IMG/VR virus record: IMGVR_UViG_3300029309_000033 | Location: 1-59,385 of that record | Source: a virus | DNA length: 59,385 bases | Reading direction: 5' to 3' (one strand) | Part shown: piece by piece, positions 34,876 to 44,221 of the stretch | How positions within the stretch are numbered: the stretch's first letter is position 1 | Layout of the letters: the number at the start of each line of letters is the position of its first letter | Made by a program: the position numbers and the translations under genes | Notes under the pieces: generated by a model | What the model was told of the DNA's origin: nothing | Seen by the model: only the letters and a program-made list of their open reading frames with translations | The model's database searches: none

Positions 34876-37210
34876 TGAACAATCCTTTAATAAAAAATTG
34901 AACTGTTCTGTAAACAAAAGTCCATGCAGTCTTTAATGTTCTTCTTTTGCCTGTACCAAATGCAACATAATCTTTAAATTCTTGGTAGTGGTTTTTAGCT
35001 TTACCTTCATCAATTGCTTTTTGACCATAGTATCTGTATCCTCTTCTTACAGCTTCACCCCACCATGTTCTATGTAAGTTTTTAACACACCAACGGACAG
35101 CTTCTCTTTTTGTATCTTTTGTAAAGGCACCAGAGTTAACAGCATGAGTTGCGATTACACAGCCACCTTTATCATCACCGCCTTTATCATCACCGCCACC
35201 AGTATCTCTAAACGCTTGAAACTGTGCGGTTGTTACACCTTGTGAAGTTTTTGCAGGTGTACCACCAAACTCTCCTTCACCACCTTGATCAACAAATCCT
35301 TGTCCTGGATCAAAACTAGGTGCAGGGTCATCATCTCTAAGTTGTCCACCAAAACCTAAAACAGTATCTCCTGGTGATGGATCTAAAGTGCCCTCTCCTA
35401 TTTCTTCTAGATCATCTAAGTATTCTTGTCCATCGGTTCTTGATTGAATTAAATCAATAGCACTATCAGGATTCTCATCCAAAAGTTCATTAAATTTATT
35501 CATGGGTAAATCTGCTAAATTTATAGCTGTATCTATTTCATTTATATTTACTAACTCACCGTCTTTTACAAGTTTGTTAACTTGTATTCTTTCAGCTTCT
35601 GCTTTTTTTATAGCTTCTTTAACTTTTTGAACATTAACTATATCTGGTGCAGTAGTATCCATTTCACCTAACTCAACAGCTCCTTGATCTACTCCGCCAC
35701 CAACTCTATCTATAAATCTATCTTCGTCTTCACCTTCGACACCTATATCATCAATTAAATTTAATCTATCTTGTGCTGCCAGTGTCTCTGCAATACTAGC
35801 GTCACCCGTTGGATCAGCATCTATGTCTCCTGTAACTAAACTTGTTGCACCACGAAGAGCTAGTTGTTCTGCTTTTTTTCCTGCAGCTAAATCTGCTAAT
35901 TTTTGTATGTTGTTAGTTGTTTTACCTAATGCCTCACTATAACCTTTTACGTTCATTGATGGCGTAATATCGCCTGCTTCTATCTGATCTAACTCTTCCT
36001 TTGTGAAACCATATTTTTCTGAAAGTGTTTCTCTAACATTAGCTATTCTAGTGTTATATGCTTCTTCTAATCCAAATTTTGTAGGCTCTCCTACTCTGCC
36101 ACCTGTTATTGTGTTTAAAAAACCACCTGATACAGGATTATAACCTTTCATTAATCCTGAAGCGATAGTGCCAGCACTGGTTCTGTCTGGGTATAGTTCG
36201 TCTAATGCTGTTTGTCTTGGGTCTTGTGGTGGTACGATTTCTTTTAAAGCGTCTATTAATAAGGTAACTGGTTTACCTATCGCTGTATTGATAGCTGCTT
36301 TTACAGCTGCCTCTTGAGCGTTAAAACCTGTTATACCTAATTTTGCTAAAAGGCCATCAGGATCAGATGCATCTTCTGCTGTTATAATATCTAATTTTTC
36401 TCTTGGATCAGCTAAGGTTCCTGCAACATCAGTAAAGTCTCCAGCTGCAAATACATCCCCAGTAGGAGGAGTGGCGGTAAATCTACCTGGATCTTCACCC
36501 TCAACACCTATGTCTCCTTTTATTCCTAGCTCATCCTGTAAAGAAGTTTGTCTTGGAAGAATTACACTATCTCTTGTTTGTGGTAACATGCCTGTTGGAT
36601 CAATTGGTTGGCTTGAAGGTGAAACAGGTGTTACAGGTATTCTATTCTCTGCATCTAATTGTGCCTGTGTAACAGGTATTTCACCTGGTGCAAACACAGG
36701 GCCTGTTTCTCCTATTCTAAGTCCTATACCTTGATCTACTAATTGTTGATTTCTAAAATCTGTGTTCACAGGTCTTAAATTAAATTCATCTAGCTCATCT
36801 TGTGTACGAGGTATCTCACCTAGTGCTACAACAGGATCACCTGAACCTATCTGTACACCGATACCTGCATCTATTAATCTTTGGTCTTCTGCTGTGTTTC
36901 TAGGTGTTACAAGAGTGTTTATGCCTCCTGGCACAGTCACTTGAGACCCGCTGCCTGAGTCTGGTGTTTTAGTAGCAGGTGGTGTTGCTGCTTGTGTATC
37001 TACTAAAGGTAAACCATAAGCAAACAACTCATTTAAGTCTGATAGATAATCAAAACTTGTAGGGTCATACGATATACCCGGAAAGTCTGCAATTGATGCA
37101 AGTAGCCTTGGATTAGTATCTGTTTGTGTTCTTAAACCAGATACGTCTATGCTTTCATCTAGTAAACTAGGATCTGTTACTATTAGTGATCTTAAAGTTT
37201 CGTTGGACAT
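34862..37210 (-). CDS. Large virion-associated protein with CFI-box-like C-terminus
   Basis: 782 aa. The first 300 residues are acidic and Pro/Thr/Gly-rich with repeats of about 45 residues (DAGIGVQIGSGDPVVALGEI, DQGIGLRIGETGPVFAPGEI). The C-terminal 90 residues begin GGCVIATHAVNSGAF, like the CFI-box domain (GGCxIATAxxG) of exported proteins, then a Trp/Arg-rich helical part. Probably an internal or tail-associated virion protein. Placed in the ejection-protein block. Confidence 0.6.
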   Translation of the reverse strand: MSNETLRSLIVTDPSLLDESIDVSGLRTQTDTNPRLLASIADFPGISYDPTSFDYLSDLNELFAYGLPLVDTQAATPPATKTPDSGSGSQVTVPGGINTLVTPRNTAEDQRLIDAGIGVQIGSGDPVVALGEIPRTQDELDEFNLRPVNTDFRNQQLVDQGIGLRIGETGPVFAPGEIPVTQAQLDAENRIPVTPVSPSSQPIDPTGMLPQTRDSVILPRQTSLQDELGIKGDIGVEGEDPGRFTATPPTGDVFAAGDFTDVAGTLADPREKLDIITAEDASDPDGLLAKLGITGFNAQEAAVKAAINTAIGKPVTLLIDALKEIVPPQDPRQTALDELYPDRTSAGTIASGLMKGYNPVSGGFLNTITGGRVGEPTKFGLEEAYNTRIANVRETLSEKYGFTKEELDQIEAGDITPSMNVKGYSEALGKTTNNIQKLADLAAGKKAEQLALRGATSLVTGDIDADPTGDASIAETLAAQDRLNLIDDIGVEGEDEDRFIDRVGGGVDQGAVELGEMDTTAPDIVNVQKVKEAIKKAEAERIQVNKLVKDGELVNINEIDTAINLADLPMNKFNELLDENPDSAIDLIQSRTDGQEYLDDLEEIGEGTLDPSPGDTVLGFGGQLRDDDPAPSFDPGQGFVDQGGEGEFGGTPAKTSQGVTTAQFQAFRDTGGGDDKGGDDKGGCVIATHAVNSGAFTKDTKREAVRWCVKNLHRTWWGEAVRRGYRYYGQKAIDEGKAKNHYQEFKDYVAFGTGKRRTLKTAWTFVYRTVQFFIKGLFNAKR

Positions 37211-39645
37211 TATGCTAGTCCTCTTTGTCTAAGTCTCATAAGTTTTTCTTCATCATCAAGTATAGCATTTTCTAAAGGCGTTAAACCATTATCCATGACT
37301 CCAGCCACTGGTGCTTGAGCTAGTAGGTTGGGATTTACAACTTGTGTTTGTAGTGGTGGCACTCTTCTAATAGGTAGTTGTGACGTGTCACCTTCAATAC
37401 TTTGTGTTTCCTCTGTGTCTTCTTCTGTGTCTTCTTTAAATTTTAAAAACTCTTCTGTTGAATTTATCGTAGCATCTATTCCCCTTTTTATGTCCGATAA
37501 AGGTATTGATTCAATATTTTCTTTCATTAATATAAAATCGTTTTTTTCTTGTTTAGTTTGACTATCACTAATCATCATGTCTATTAGTTTTAATGATGTT
37601 ATTTTTATTTGATTTGCAGGAGTGTTGGGATCTAAAACTTTTATTACGTCATCAAGAATTTCTGGATTAGATAATACACTAGATGTTCTTCGTGCTAGTA
37701 AAATAATTGGGACAGCAAGTGTTGGCTCCGCACCTGTTCCAACAGTCATTATCGTTCCTCCTATTGCAGTTTTAGGTCCCCCTAAAACAAATCTTCTAGC
37801 CATAAAAGAACCAACATCTGGAATCTTTAGTCCTGCATGGTTTTTAGCTACATCAAGAAAAGCCTCTAACGCTTCTACAGTCAACGGGTTATCTTTTTTA
37901 GTTTTTGCAGACTGCAACATAATTTCTAACATTTCTCGACCACGAGATGTTGTTAAACCTAAATTTTGTTCAAGTTTATAAGGATCAAATATTAAGCCTA
38001 CTTGATCTTTTCCAGCTTTGAGCAGTGAATCACTGTAGGCTCTTTCTAATTTTGCTCCAACAAATTTTTTAAATTGTTGTTCTCCTATTAAAGATTTTAA
38101 ATTTTTAAATACTTCTGGACTCGCTTTTCTTTTTAATAATTCTTCTGCTAATTCATCCGCAGTAATAGAACCTTGTTTTAAAAATCCTGCACTAAATATA
38201 CCTTTATCCACTTTTTTAAATTCTGAAGCTGGTGGGGATTTAAAAGTTTGTTTACCTGGAATAGGGACTAGTCTTATTCCCTCTGTTTTAGCCTTATCTT
38301 TTAATGCTTTAGTTATGATAGAGTTTTCTAAACCGTTAGCATAAACTTTATCTGCAAATTTTAATTTATTAGCGATATCGGACAATAAGTTAGGATTTAA
38401 TTTTTGTCTTTTACCTTTAGCTAAAGGATAAACATTTTTAAGTAAATTTTCTTGATAAGACTTTTTGGTTAATAGTCTTAAATCCGTTTCTAAAGCAGAC
38501 TTAAATTCAGTTAAAACCCTAAGAATTCCAGGGTTATTTTGTTGAGCTTGTCCCATATAAAGTTTTAAGTCGTCTATTAAAGATTTATGTTGAGCAGCAC
38601 TTATATAGTCTGGATAATTTTTAAATTTTTTTGCAAAATTATATAATTTATCTCCAGCTTTTAAACTCTTTACTTTTTCTCCTGTTTTTAATGTAATTAC
38701 TCCATCATCAACTAATTTTGTAAAATTTCCTAAAGAGTTTTTAAAATTTTGAGTAGATATAATAGGAGTTTTTCTACCTACTTTATCTACAGCATTATAA
38801 AAATCATCATAAAAAAAACTACTTACAATTCTAAAATCATCGAAGGTAGATCTAGATGCTTTTGTCATGTCTACACCTAATTTAAAAAGAGTTACATTTG
38901 GTGCAAACGTGTTTAATGTTTTATTTGCTTTTTCATTTAACAAAGTTGCTTTTTTTGCGGCAGCTCTTTTTATTGGACCTCCTACAAACGGAAACACACC
39001 TATAACTTGGCCATATCCCTTTGCAAATATGTTACCCGTATCACTTAAACTTAAAGGATAACCAAATTTTTTAGCAGAGGCGTATAGAGATTTATCGCCT
39101 TTACCAAAAACAAGTCTTCTAGCTCCTGTAATTAACCCAGGTATTTTTGAAAAAAAACTTTGTAATAAAAGTTCTCTTTGAAAATCTTTTGTAGCTCTTT
39201 CCATTTGTGTTCCAAAACCAGTTGTCTCACCCGTTAAAAACCCTTGCACTATGTCGTACAATTGACCCATAGCCATGGAACCTGCTGTTCCAGCAGCAAC
39301 AGTCCCTGCAGGACCAAGAGGTGTTCCAGGAAGTGCTCCAAATATTGCACCTGCTGCTTCAAAAGTAGGTCTATCAAGAAATAGTTTTTCTAAACCCTGT
39401 AACTCCCCAAGTTTTTTTAAGTTAGGGTCTATCATTCCAGGAGTTATTTCTTGAGTTATTTTTTCTGTTTTTTCTAAGTCTTTTTTACTTTGCTCTTCAA
39501 TTTCTACCTTCTCCACACTAGGTGATATATCAGTGGTTTCTGTTGATGCACCTAAAGCCTCTATAATAGCTTTTTCTTCTTCTGGTGTAGGAGTATCTCC
39601 TTGAATTTCTATTTCACCTAAACCTTCTATAATAACTGTACCCAT
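37210..39645 (-). CDS. Large internal virion or ejection-like protein
   Basis: 811 aa. Residues 95-140 are Gly/Ala/Pro-rich and hydrophobic (AAGAIFGALPGTPLGPAGTV, AAGTAGSMAMGQLYDIVQGF). The rest is mostly helical and basic, with a second hydrophobic stretch (GGPKTAIGGTIMTVGTGAEP). This resembles pore-forming ejection proteins of podoviruses in size and place. Assignment by size, order and composition. Confidence 0.6.
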   Translation of the reverse strand: MGTVIIEGLGEIEIQGDTPTPEEEKAIIEALGASTETTDISPSVEKVEIEEQSKKDLEKTEKITQEITPGMIDPNLKKLGELQGLEKLFLDRPTFEAAGAIFGALPGTPLGPAGTVAAGTAGSMAMGQLYDIVQGFLTGETTGFGTQMERATKDFQRELLLQSFFSKIPGLITGARRLVFGKGDKSLYASAKKFGYPLSLSDTGNIFAKGYGQVIGVFPFVGGPIKRAAAKKATLLNEKANKTLNTFAPNVTLFKLGVDMTKASRSTFDDFRIVSSFFYDDFYNAVDKVGRKTPIISTQNFKNSLGNFTKLVDDGVITLKTGEKVKSLKAGDKLYNFAKKFKNYPDYISAAQHKSLIDDLKLYMGQAQQNNPGILRVLTEFKSALETDLRLLTKKSYQENLLKNVYPLAKGKRQKLNPNLLSDIANKLKFADKVYANGLENSIITKALKDKAKTEGIRLVPIPGKQTFKSPPASEFKKVDKGIFSAGFLKQGSITADELAEELLKRKASPEVFKNLKSLIGEQQFKKFVGAKLERAYSDSLLKAGKDQVGLIFDPYKLEQNLGLTTSRGREMLEIMLQSAKTKKDNPLTVEALEAFLDVAKNHAGLKIPDVGSFMARRFVLGGPKTAIGGTIMTVGTGAEPTLAVPIILLARRTSSVLSNPEILDDVIKVLDPNTPANQIKITSLKLIDMMISDSQTKQEKNDFILMKENIESIPLSDIKRGIDATINSTEEFLKFKEDTEEDTEETQSIEGDTSQLPIRRVPPLQTQVVNPNLLAQAPVAGVMDNGLTPLENAILDDEEKLMRLRQRGLA

Positions 39646-39647
39646 AA

Positions 39648-40829
39648 TTATTGCTCCACAAGTCTAGGTTTACCGTCAACAACTTCTATTTTAAATTTTT
39701 TTATTATATTTTGATCTATAATTTGTTTTCCTAGTAAAGCATTTTGATCATTTATATAAGTTTTAAATTGTTCTTTAATTTCTGAAAGCCTTGCTCTTAC
39801 TTCATCAGAACCAGTTATACCAGTAAGTCCGATAGCTGCTTTTGCCTCTTGCAACATTAAGTTTGTTATTCTTGTATTTGGGTTTAATACTCTAGCATAC
39901 GCAGGGACTAGTAAATCCTCTATGGCATTTAATTTTGCAATATCTGTATCAAGTACTAAACCTTCAGCACCAAGTGCTTTAATAGGACCTGTTAAATCAA
40001 AATTAAAATCTTTAGCTGCTGTTATTACTTGATTTGCAGTTCTTCTAGCAAAACCTGCGAGACCCGCTAAAGTTGGATCGTCTGTAAGTAATTTATCAAT
40101 ATTATCAAGATTACCTAGTTGTCTGGCAACAAAACTAGTTTCTTGAATTATTTTATCTCTTTCAGAACCTGATTGAACAACACCTCTTTGTTGACCTTCA
40201 AATTTTTCTAAATTCATATTTATGTTCGTAGACGCACCTCCAATTGTAAAGATTTTTTGATAATTATCTGAAGTTGGATCTAAATTCACCTGATATGCTT
40301 TGTCTTTATCTAAACCCGGTATCTTACTAATTTCTTCTTGAGTTAATGTTCTAAACCCTGCCTTTGGTGCTACATCTTTAAAGATTAAAGTCTTCATGGC
40401 TGCCTCGTACTCTGGAGATCCTTTAATAAAACCAGCTGCCTCTAATTTTTTTTCTAAATCTGTTCTTGTGTCTTTAGATTTTTTTAACTGTGAACTCAAA
40501 GCTGTAGACACAGCCGCTCCTGCTCTCTTGGCTCTAGCAGCTTGTGTTGCATCATCTGCTTTTACAAATTTGCTGTACCCTGCTCCTAAGGCATCTATTG
40601 GATCTGCACCTGATGCAAGAAGAAAACCAACCTCACCTAAAGGTAGTCTTGTTTTAGGAATGGGTGCGAATCTATCTAAGACTCCTGTTATAGCTGCAGC
40701 GTCTGATCTTAATTTTTCTTCATCAATACTGCCCAATGCATACTGTTTTCTATCCACAACATTAGACATGATACCATCATTAGACTGTCCGCCTCTTTTA
40801 AACATCGGTCTTTTTAATATTCTTGACAT
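39648..40829 (-). CDS. Internal virion protein, 393 aa
   Basis: Begins MSRILKRPMFKRGGQSNDGI, a start I recall from marine phage structural proteins, then helical Ala-rich stretches (LLASGADPIDALGAGYSKFV) and a long helical C-terminal domain. Linked to the two larger proteins by position. Role as part of the ejected complex is inferred. Confidence 0.6.
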   Translation of the reverse strand: MSRILKRPMFKRGGQSNDGIMSNVVDRKQYALGSIDEEKLRSDAAAITGVLDRFAPIPKTRLPLGEVGFLLASGADPIDALGAGYSKFVKADDATQAARAKRAGAAVSTALSSQLKKSKDTRTDLEKKLEAAGFIKGSPEYEAAMKTLIFKDVAPKAGFRTLTQEEISKIPGLDKDKAYQVNLDPTSDNYQKIFTIGGASTNINMNLEKFEGQQRGVVQSGSERDKIIQETSFVARQLGNLDNIDKLLTDDPTLAGLAGFARRTANQVITAAKDFNFDLTGPIKALGAEGLVLDTDIAKLNAIEDLLVPAYARVLNPNTRITNLMLQEAKAAIGLTGITGSDEVRARLSEIKEQFKTYINDQNALLGKQIIDQNIIKKFKIEVVDGKPRLVEQ

Positions 40830-40831
40830 GA

Positions 40832-42469
40832 TTATCTTATTTTTAATACGTTTTGTGGTTTAAATATTCTGCCATATATATCAGCACCTGCTAGACCTAA
40901 ACCTAGCGCTGTCATTAACGGACTTGCACCTGATGCTTGTTCTGCTGCAGTTGGAGCTATTTGAACTGTCCCTGCTCCTGGTGTTAGTCCTGTTATACCT
41001 TGACCAAATCTAGCTAACCTGTCTCTTGGATCTTGTACTGCCATGGCTGCCGCTTGTCTTTGTGCATCTAGTATTGCTTGTTGTTGTGCTTGTTCTTGCG
41101 CACCTAATGTGCCAAGGCTAGATATCTGTGCTCTAGCAAGGTCTTGTGTTCTTGCACCTAAATTAGACTGTAATCCAGCTATACCCATTTGGTTTGCAAG
41201 ATCTTGTTGTCTTCTTTGTGCTGCACTCTCAAATCCTCTTTGTTGTAAGTCTGCTAGTAATCTAGATCTATTTAAGTCACTTGCCGCCTGAAACTCGGCT
41301 CTTTGTACACCTTCACGGCCACCACCAAACGCACCAGGTACACCTAGTGTTCTAGCTGCTAATTGGTTTTGTTGTGCTTGTCTTTGTTTGTCAAACTCTG
41401 CAAGAGTAGTATCTATAACCTGTTGTTGAAAAGGTGATGTATATTCTGCTATAGTCCCTGTGCCCGTTCCTGCCCCTGCTCCTGTTAAACCTGTTGCTGC
41501 ATCTGCAGCTGTTCCTGCTTTTGTTAAAAATGGTTGAAAAGAACCAAGACCTGTTGCTGGATCTACTGCCTGTGTTCTAGCTGCAGTTTGTAGTGTGTCT
41601 TGTGCTGCTACTTGCGGTGCAAGTTCTGCCATGCCCGCTTTTGTAATTTGAAACTGTTGTGCTTGTGCTTGTCTATTTGCAAACTGTTCTGCTGTTTCAC
41701 CAGGTTGTTGTTGAACAGCTGTTGTAATACTTGGTATGCCAGATTGTCTAGATAAATCTGTTAGAAATGTTTTTTGTGCTGCCTCTATAAACTCTGGTGG
41801 TAACACTCTTGATTCTGTAACACCTCCTGTTTGATAGCCTGCTCTACCACCTTTAGCATAAGTTGAATCTAGATATTCTTCACCATAAAATTCTATAATA
41901 TAATCTTCAATTGATCCTTCATATCCCTCTTTAACATTTGCTTCATATTCATCTCTAATACGTTTACTAAAACTAAGACTACCTTTATTAAAACCTGCTC
42001 TGCCGCCTAATGCAAATAAACTAACATTTAGCTCTTCTGCTAACATTTTTATTTGTCTTTTCTCTGAGTCTGTTTGTGCTTCTTGAAATAGTCTTGGAAT
42101 TATAGTGTTATAATAAAATTGTTTAGTCTCTTCATCTACTTTACCATCTATATCATTCATTAAAGCGTTTAAAATATTTCGATCCTCAGATATTCCTGAT
42201 ATTAAAGGTATGTCTAATTTTTCTATTCTAGTTGTTTTTACTTCGCCCTCTTTAGGCATGTCACCCATTCCTCCAAGTAAAGATCCTACTCCAGATTTAT
42301 TCGCAGCTTTTCCAATGCCACCTAATAGACCCATTAAACCTGTTTGATTAACATTTGTTTCACTTATTTCTTGCAACGCCTCCTCTAACATTTTATTTGT
42401 TACTCTACTATCTGGGTTTCTCGATTGTGCTAGTTTAAGTGCTTTAATTATGTTATCTTCTTCTGCCAT
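40832..42469 (-). CDS. Gln/Ala-rich internal virion protein, 545 aa
   Basis: An N-terminal helical domain (ALKLAQSRNPDSRVTNKMLE), two ALGGRAGFN/AKGGRAGYQ repeats, and a C-terminal 300 residues rich in Gln and Ala (QQQAILDAQRQAAAMAVQD). Such long Q/A helices are typical of podovirus internal core proteins. Coupled to the 348-aa gene by position. Confidence 0.6.
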   Translation of the reverse strand: MAEEDNIIKALKLAQSRNPDSRVTNKMLEEALQEISETNVNQTGLMGLLGGIGKAANKSGVGSLLGGMGDMPKEGEVKTTRIEKLDIPLISGISEDRNILNALMNDIDGKVDEETKQFYYNTIIPRLFQEAQTDSEKRQIKMLAEELNVSLFALGGRAGFNKGSLSFSKRIRDEYEANVKEGYEGSIEDYIIEFYGEEYLDSTYAKGGRAGYQTGGVTESRVLPPEFIEAAQKTFLTDLSRQSGIPSITTAVQQQPGETAEQFANRQAQAQQFQITKAGMAELAPQVAAQDTLQTAARTQAVDPATGLGSFQPFLTKAGTAADAATGLTGAGAGTGTGTIAEYTSPFQQQVIDTTLAEFDKQRQAQQNQLAARTLGVPGAFGGGREGVQRAEFQAASDLNRSRLLADLQQRGFESAAQRRQQDLANQMGIAGLQSNLGARTQDLARAQISSLGTLGAQEQAQQQAILDAQRQAAAMAVQDPRDRLARFGQGITGLTPGAGTVQIAPTAAEQASGASPLMTALGLGLAGADIYGRIFKPQNVLKIR

Positions 42470-43515
42470 TATACTACTCTTTTCTCCAATTTTTTCATGG
42501 TATCATACATTCTTTGTGCTCCTTTTTCAATGCTGCCGTTGCCTGCTCCTCGAACCGCGTCTGCTGTAAATACAAACTCGTTCTTAGATAACATGGCAGG
42601 TACGTCATCTGCTTTTTCTTTTATACCTACTGGTACAAATCCACCTTTATCTCTGTAATCTCGTTCCATGACTCCAGCTTTATTTGTTCTCATAATACCT
42701 GTCGGCATGCCGCCTTTTGCTACGTTAACTCTAGCAATAAAGGCATTCTTTTGTTCATCAGTCATACCTGAATAATCTTTGTCAAACTTAAAGTAATTGT
42801 CAAAGTAAGCTCTCATTTTACCACCAACATTTTCTCTTCTTCTAGCTAAATATTCTGAATTACTTTCAAACTCTTCTTGTGGTGGTTCTTCTGCTAAAAA
42901 TGCTTCATACACATAAGTTATTGCACCAGTTGCACCGCCAACCAATATCTGACTTTTTGCAAATTCAGGTAATTTATTTACTATAGGTATTTTATCTATA
43001 GTTGCTTTTGTTGTCTTTGTTACAAACTCTGGTGCACCACCAGTTGTTTTAAATGCAGTTCCCTCGGTTGGTTTTGCTACATCCAAACCTGCTTCATCGT
43101 AAGTAGATCCTAATTTTTCTTGTGGATTAAAAAACTCTTTTACAGCAGTTGTTCTATCTGGACTTAATGGAGATGTAAAACCACCTTTGAGTCCACCACC
43201 AAATGGATCTGTTGCTCCACCTAAACTTCTTGCACCTGCTCCAAAAGCAAAGGTTCCAACTCCCTGTTTAAAGGCATCGCTGATACTGCCTCTTTGATCA
43301 AACCTACCTATACCTCTCATGAGTCCTGCAATACCTGGATTGAAAGGTGCAACAAACGGTGCAGCTTTGACTGCAATATCTGCTAACTCATTCGGTATAA
43401 GTTTTCTAAATCTTTCTTTTAATTTACTACCAAGACCATATTTTTCTCTAGGAGTAACACTTGCTATTCCACCTTTATCACGTAATTGTCTTGGCATTTT
43501 TGCTCTATTGATCAT
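42469..43515 (-). CDS. Structural protein, 348 aa, with conserved C-terminal motif
   Basis: MINRAKMPRQLRDKGGIASV, basic N-terminus; Pro/Gly-rich middle; C-terminal GFVPVGIKEKADDVPAMLSK, NEFVFTADAVRGAGNG, which I recall from many marine phages. A possible second start is MPRQLRD at 43497. Probably part of the internal or tail hub assembly. Confidence 0.6.
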   Translation of the reverse strand: MINRAKMPRQLRDKGGIASVTPREKYGLGSKLKERFRKLIPNELADIAVKAAPFVAPFNPGIAGLMRGIGRFDQRGSISDAFKQGVGTFAFGAGARSLGGATDPFGGGLKGGFTSPLSPDRTTAVKEFFNPQEKLGSTYDEAGLDVAKPTEGTAFKTTGGAPEFVTKTTKATIDKIPIVNKLPEFAKSQILVGGATGAITYVYEAFLAEEPPQEEFESNSEYLARRRENVGGKMRAYFDNYFKFDKDYSGMTDEQKNAFIARVNVAKGGMPTGIMRTNKAGVMERDYRDKGGFVPVGIKEKADDVPAMLSKNEFVFTADAVRGAGNGSIEKGAQRMYDTMKKLEKRVV

Positions 43516-43570
43516 ATATGTTAAATGTTGTTATTTTTAAAAGGCAGGGATTACACCTGAATTTACATTA

Positions 43571-43591
43571 TTACTTGTTTTTAACAAGTAA
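43571..43591. terminator. Nine-base hairpin between tail genes
   Basis: TTACTTGTT and AACAAGTAA form a perfect stem with a three-base loop (TTT on plus). Located between the 113-aa and 348-aa genes in the late operon, so it could reduce transcription into the internal-protein genes. Confidence 0.45.
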
Positions 43592-43598
43592 ATCAAGA

Positions 43599-43940
43599 CT
43601 ATGTTGTAACTTCTCTAGGCTTAGATTGTAGGGCCGAAAGAACCACATGTAGTCTATTAGCTGTAGCCGCAGTCACTTTTAGTATCTCACTTTCTTCTAA
43701 TACTAAAGGAGCTGATAATAATTCTGTTGTACCATTGGCAGATATAGATTTTGTCTTAAAAAGACTAAATACATTTGAGCTAGTATCAGTAATAGTTAGC
43801 GTAATTGTATCTCCGCTACCAGAGTCATCCGATACCAATATAGACTTTATAATGGCTGTGGTAGCCGACGGCACCGTGTATAAAGTTGTTTCTGATGTAG
43901 AGGTTAAATCTACCTTTTTATTTACAAATGAATTAGCCAA
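43599..43940 (-). CDS. Beta-rich virion protein, 113 aa (TTG start)
   Basis: Starts at TTG (MANSFVNKKVDLTSTSETTL), with GGAGG eight bases before it and overlapping the end of the upstream small gene. Ser/Thr-rich beta fold, similar in layout to the 121-aa protein at 51794-52159 (TLYTVPSATTAIIKSILVSD). Probably a small virion or tail decoration protein. Confidence 0.65.
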   Translation of the reverse strand: MANSFVNKKVDLTSTSETTLYTVPSATTAIIKSILVSDDSGSGDTITLTITDTSSNVFSLFKTKSISANGTTELLSAPLVLEESEILKVTAATANRLHVVLSALQSKPREVTT

Positions 43941-44097
43941 AGAAAAAAGCCTCCGCCTCTGCTTCGTCTTTTAGATCCTGTTGATAGGTTGTATTTAATT
44001 TTTGTACAATACTATCCACATCTCTAACAAATGATTGTTGTATCTGTTGATCGTAGTCTTCTGTTGGTTGTGTTAATGCTTGAACTATTCTAGCCAC
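43933..44097 (-). CDS. Small acidic helical protein, 54 aa (GTG start)
   Basis: AAGGAG followed by GTG gives VARIVQALTQPTEDYDQQIQ then QSFVRDVDSIVQKLNTTYQQ. Helical, with an AEAEAFFFG end. It sits in a coupled pair between two confirmed late genes, starting and ending in overlaps. Function unknown. Confidence 0.55.
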   Translation of the reverse strand: MARIVQALTQPTEDYDQQIQQSFVRDVDSIVQKLNTTYQQDLKDEAEAEAFFFG

Positions 44098-44221
44098 GTT
44101 TCTTAACTCCTTTAATTTTCTTTTTATTTAGTGATGCATAAAAAACTTGTTCACCACGTTTTTTACCATATTGTTTTTTCATGGAACTCATTATCTTTTT
44201 ACCTTTTTTATTTAATGGCAT
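44090..44221 (-). CDS. Small basic protein, 43 aa
   Basis: MPLNKKGKKIMSSMKKQYGK then KRGEQVFYASLNKKKIKGVK. The KKIMxSMxxxYGxKKGxxVFYASxNKxKI pattern is one I recall as a common tiny phage protein. Starts in a TAATG overlap with the gp10-like gene. Function unknown. Confidence 0.65.
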   Translation of the reverse strand: MPLNKKGKKIMSSMKKQYGKKRGEQVFYASLNKKKIKGVKKRG

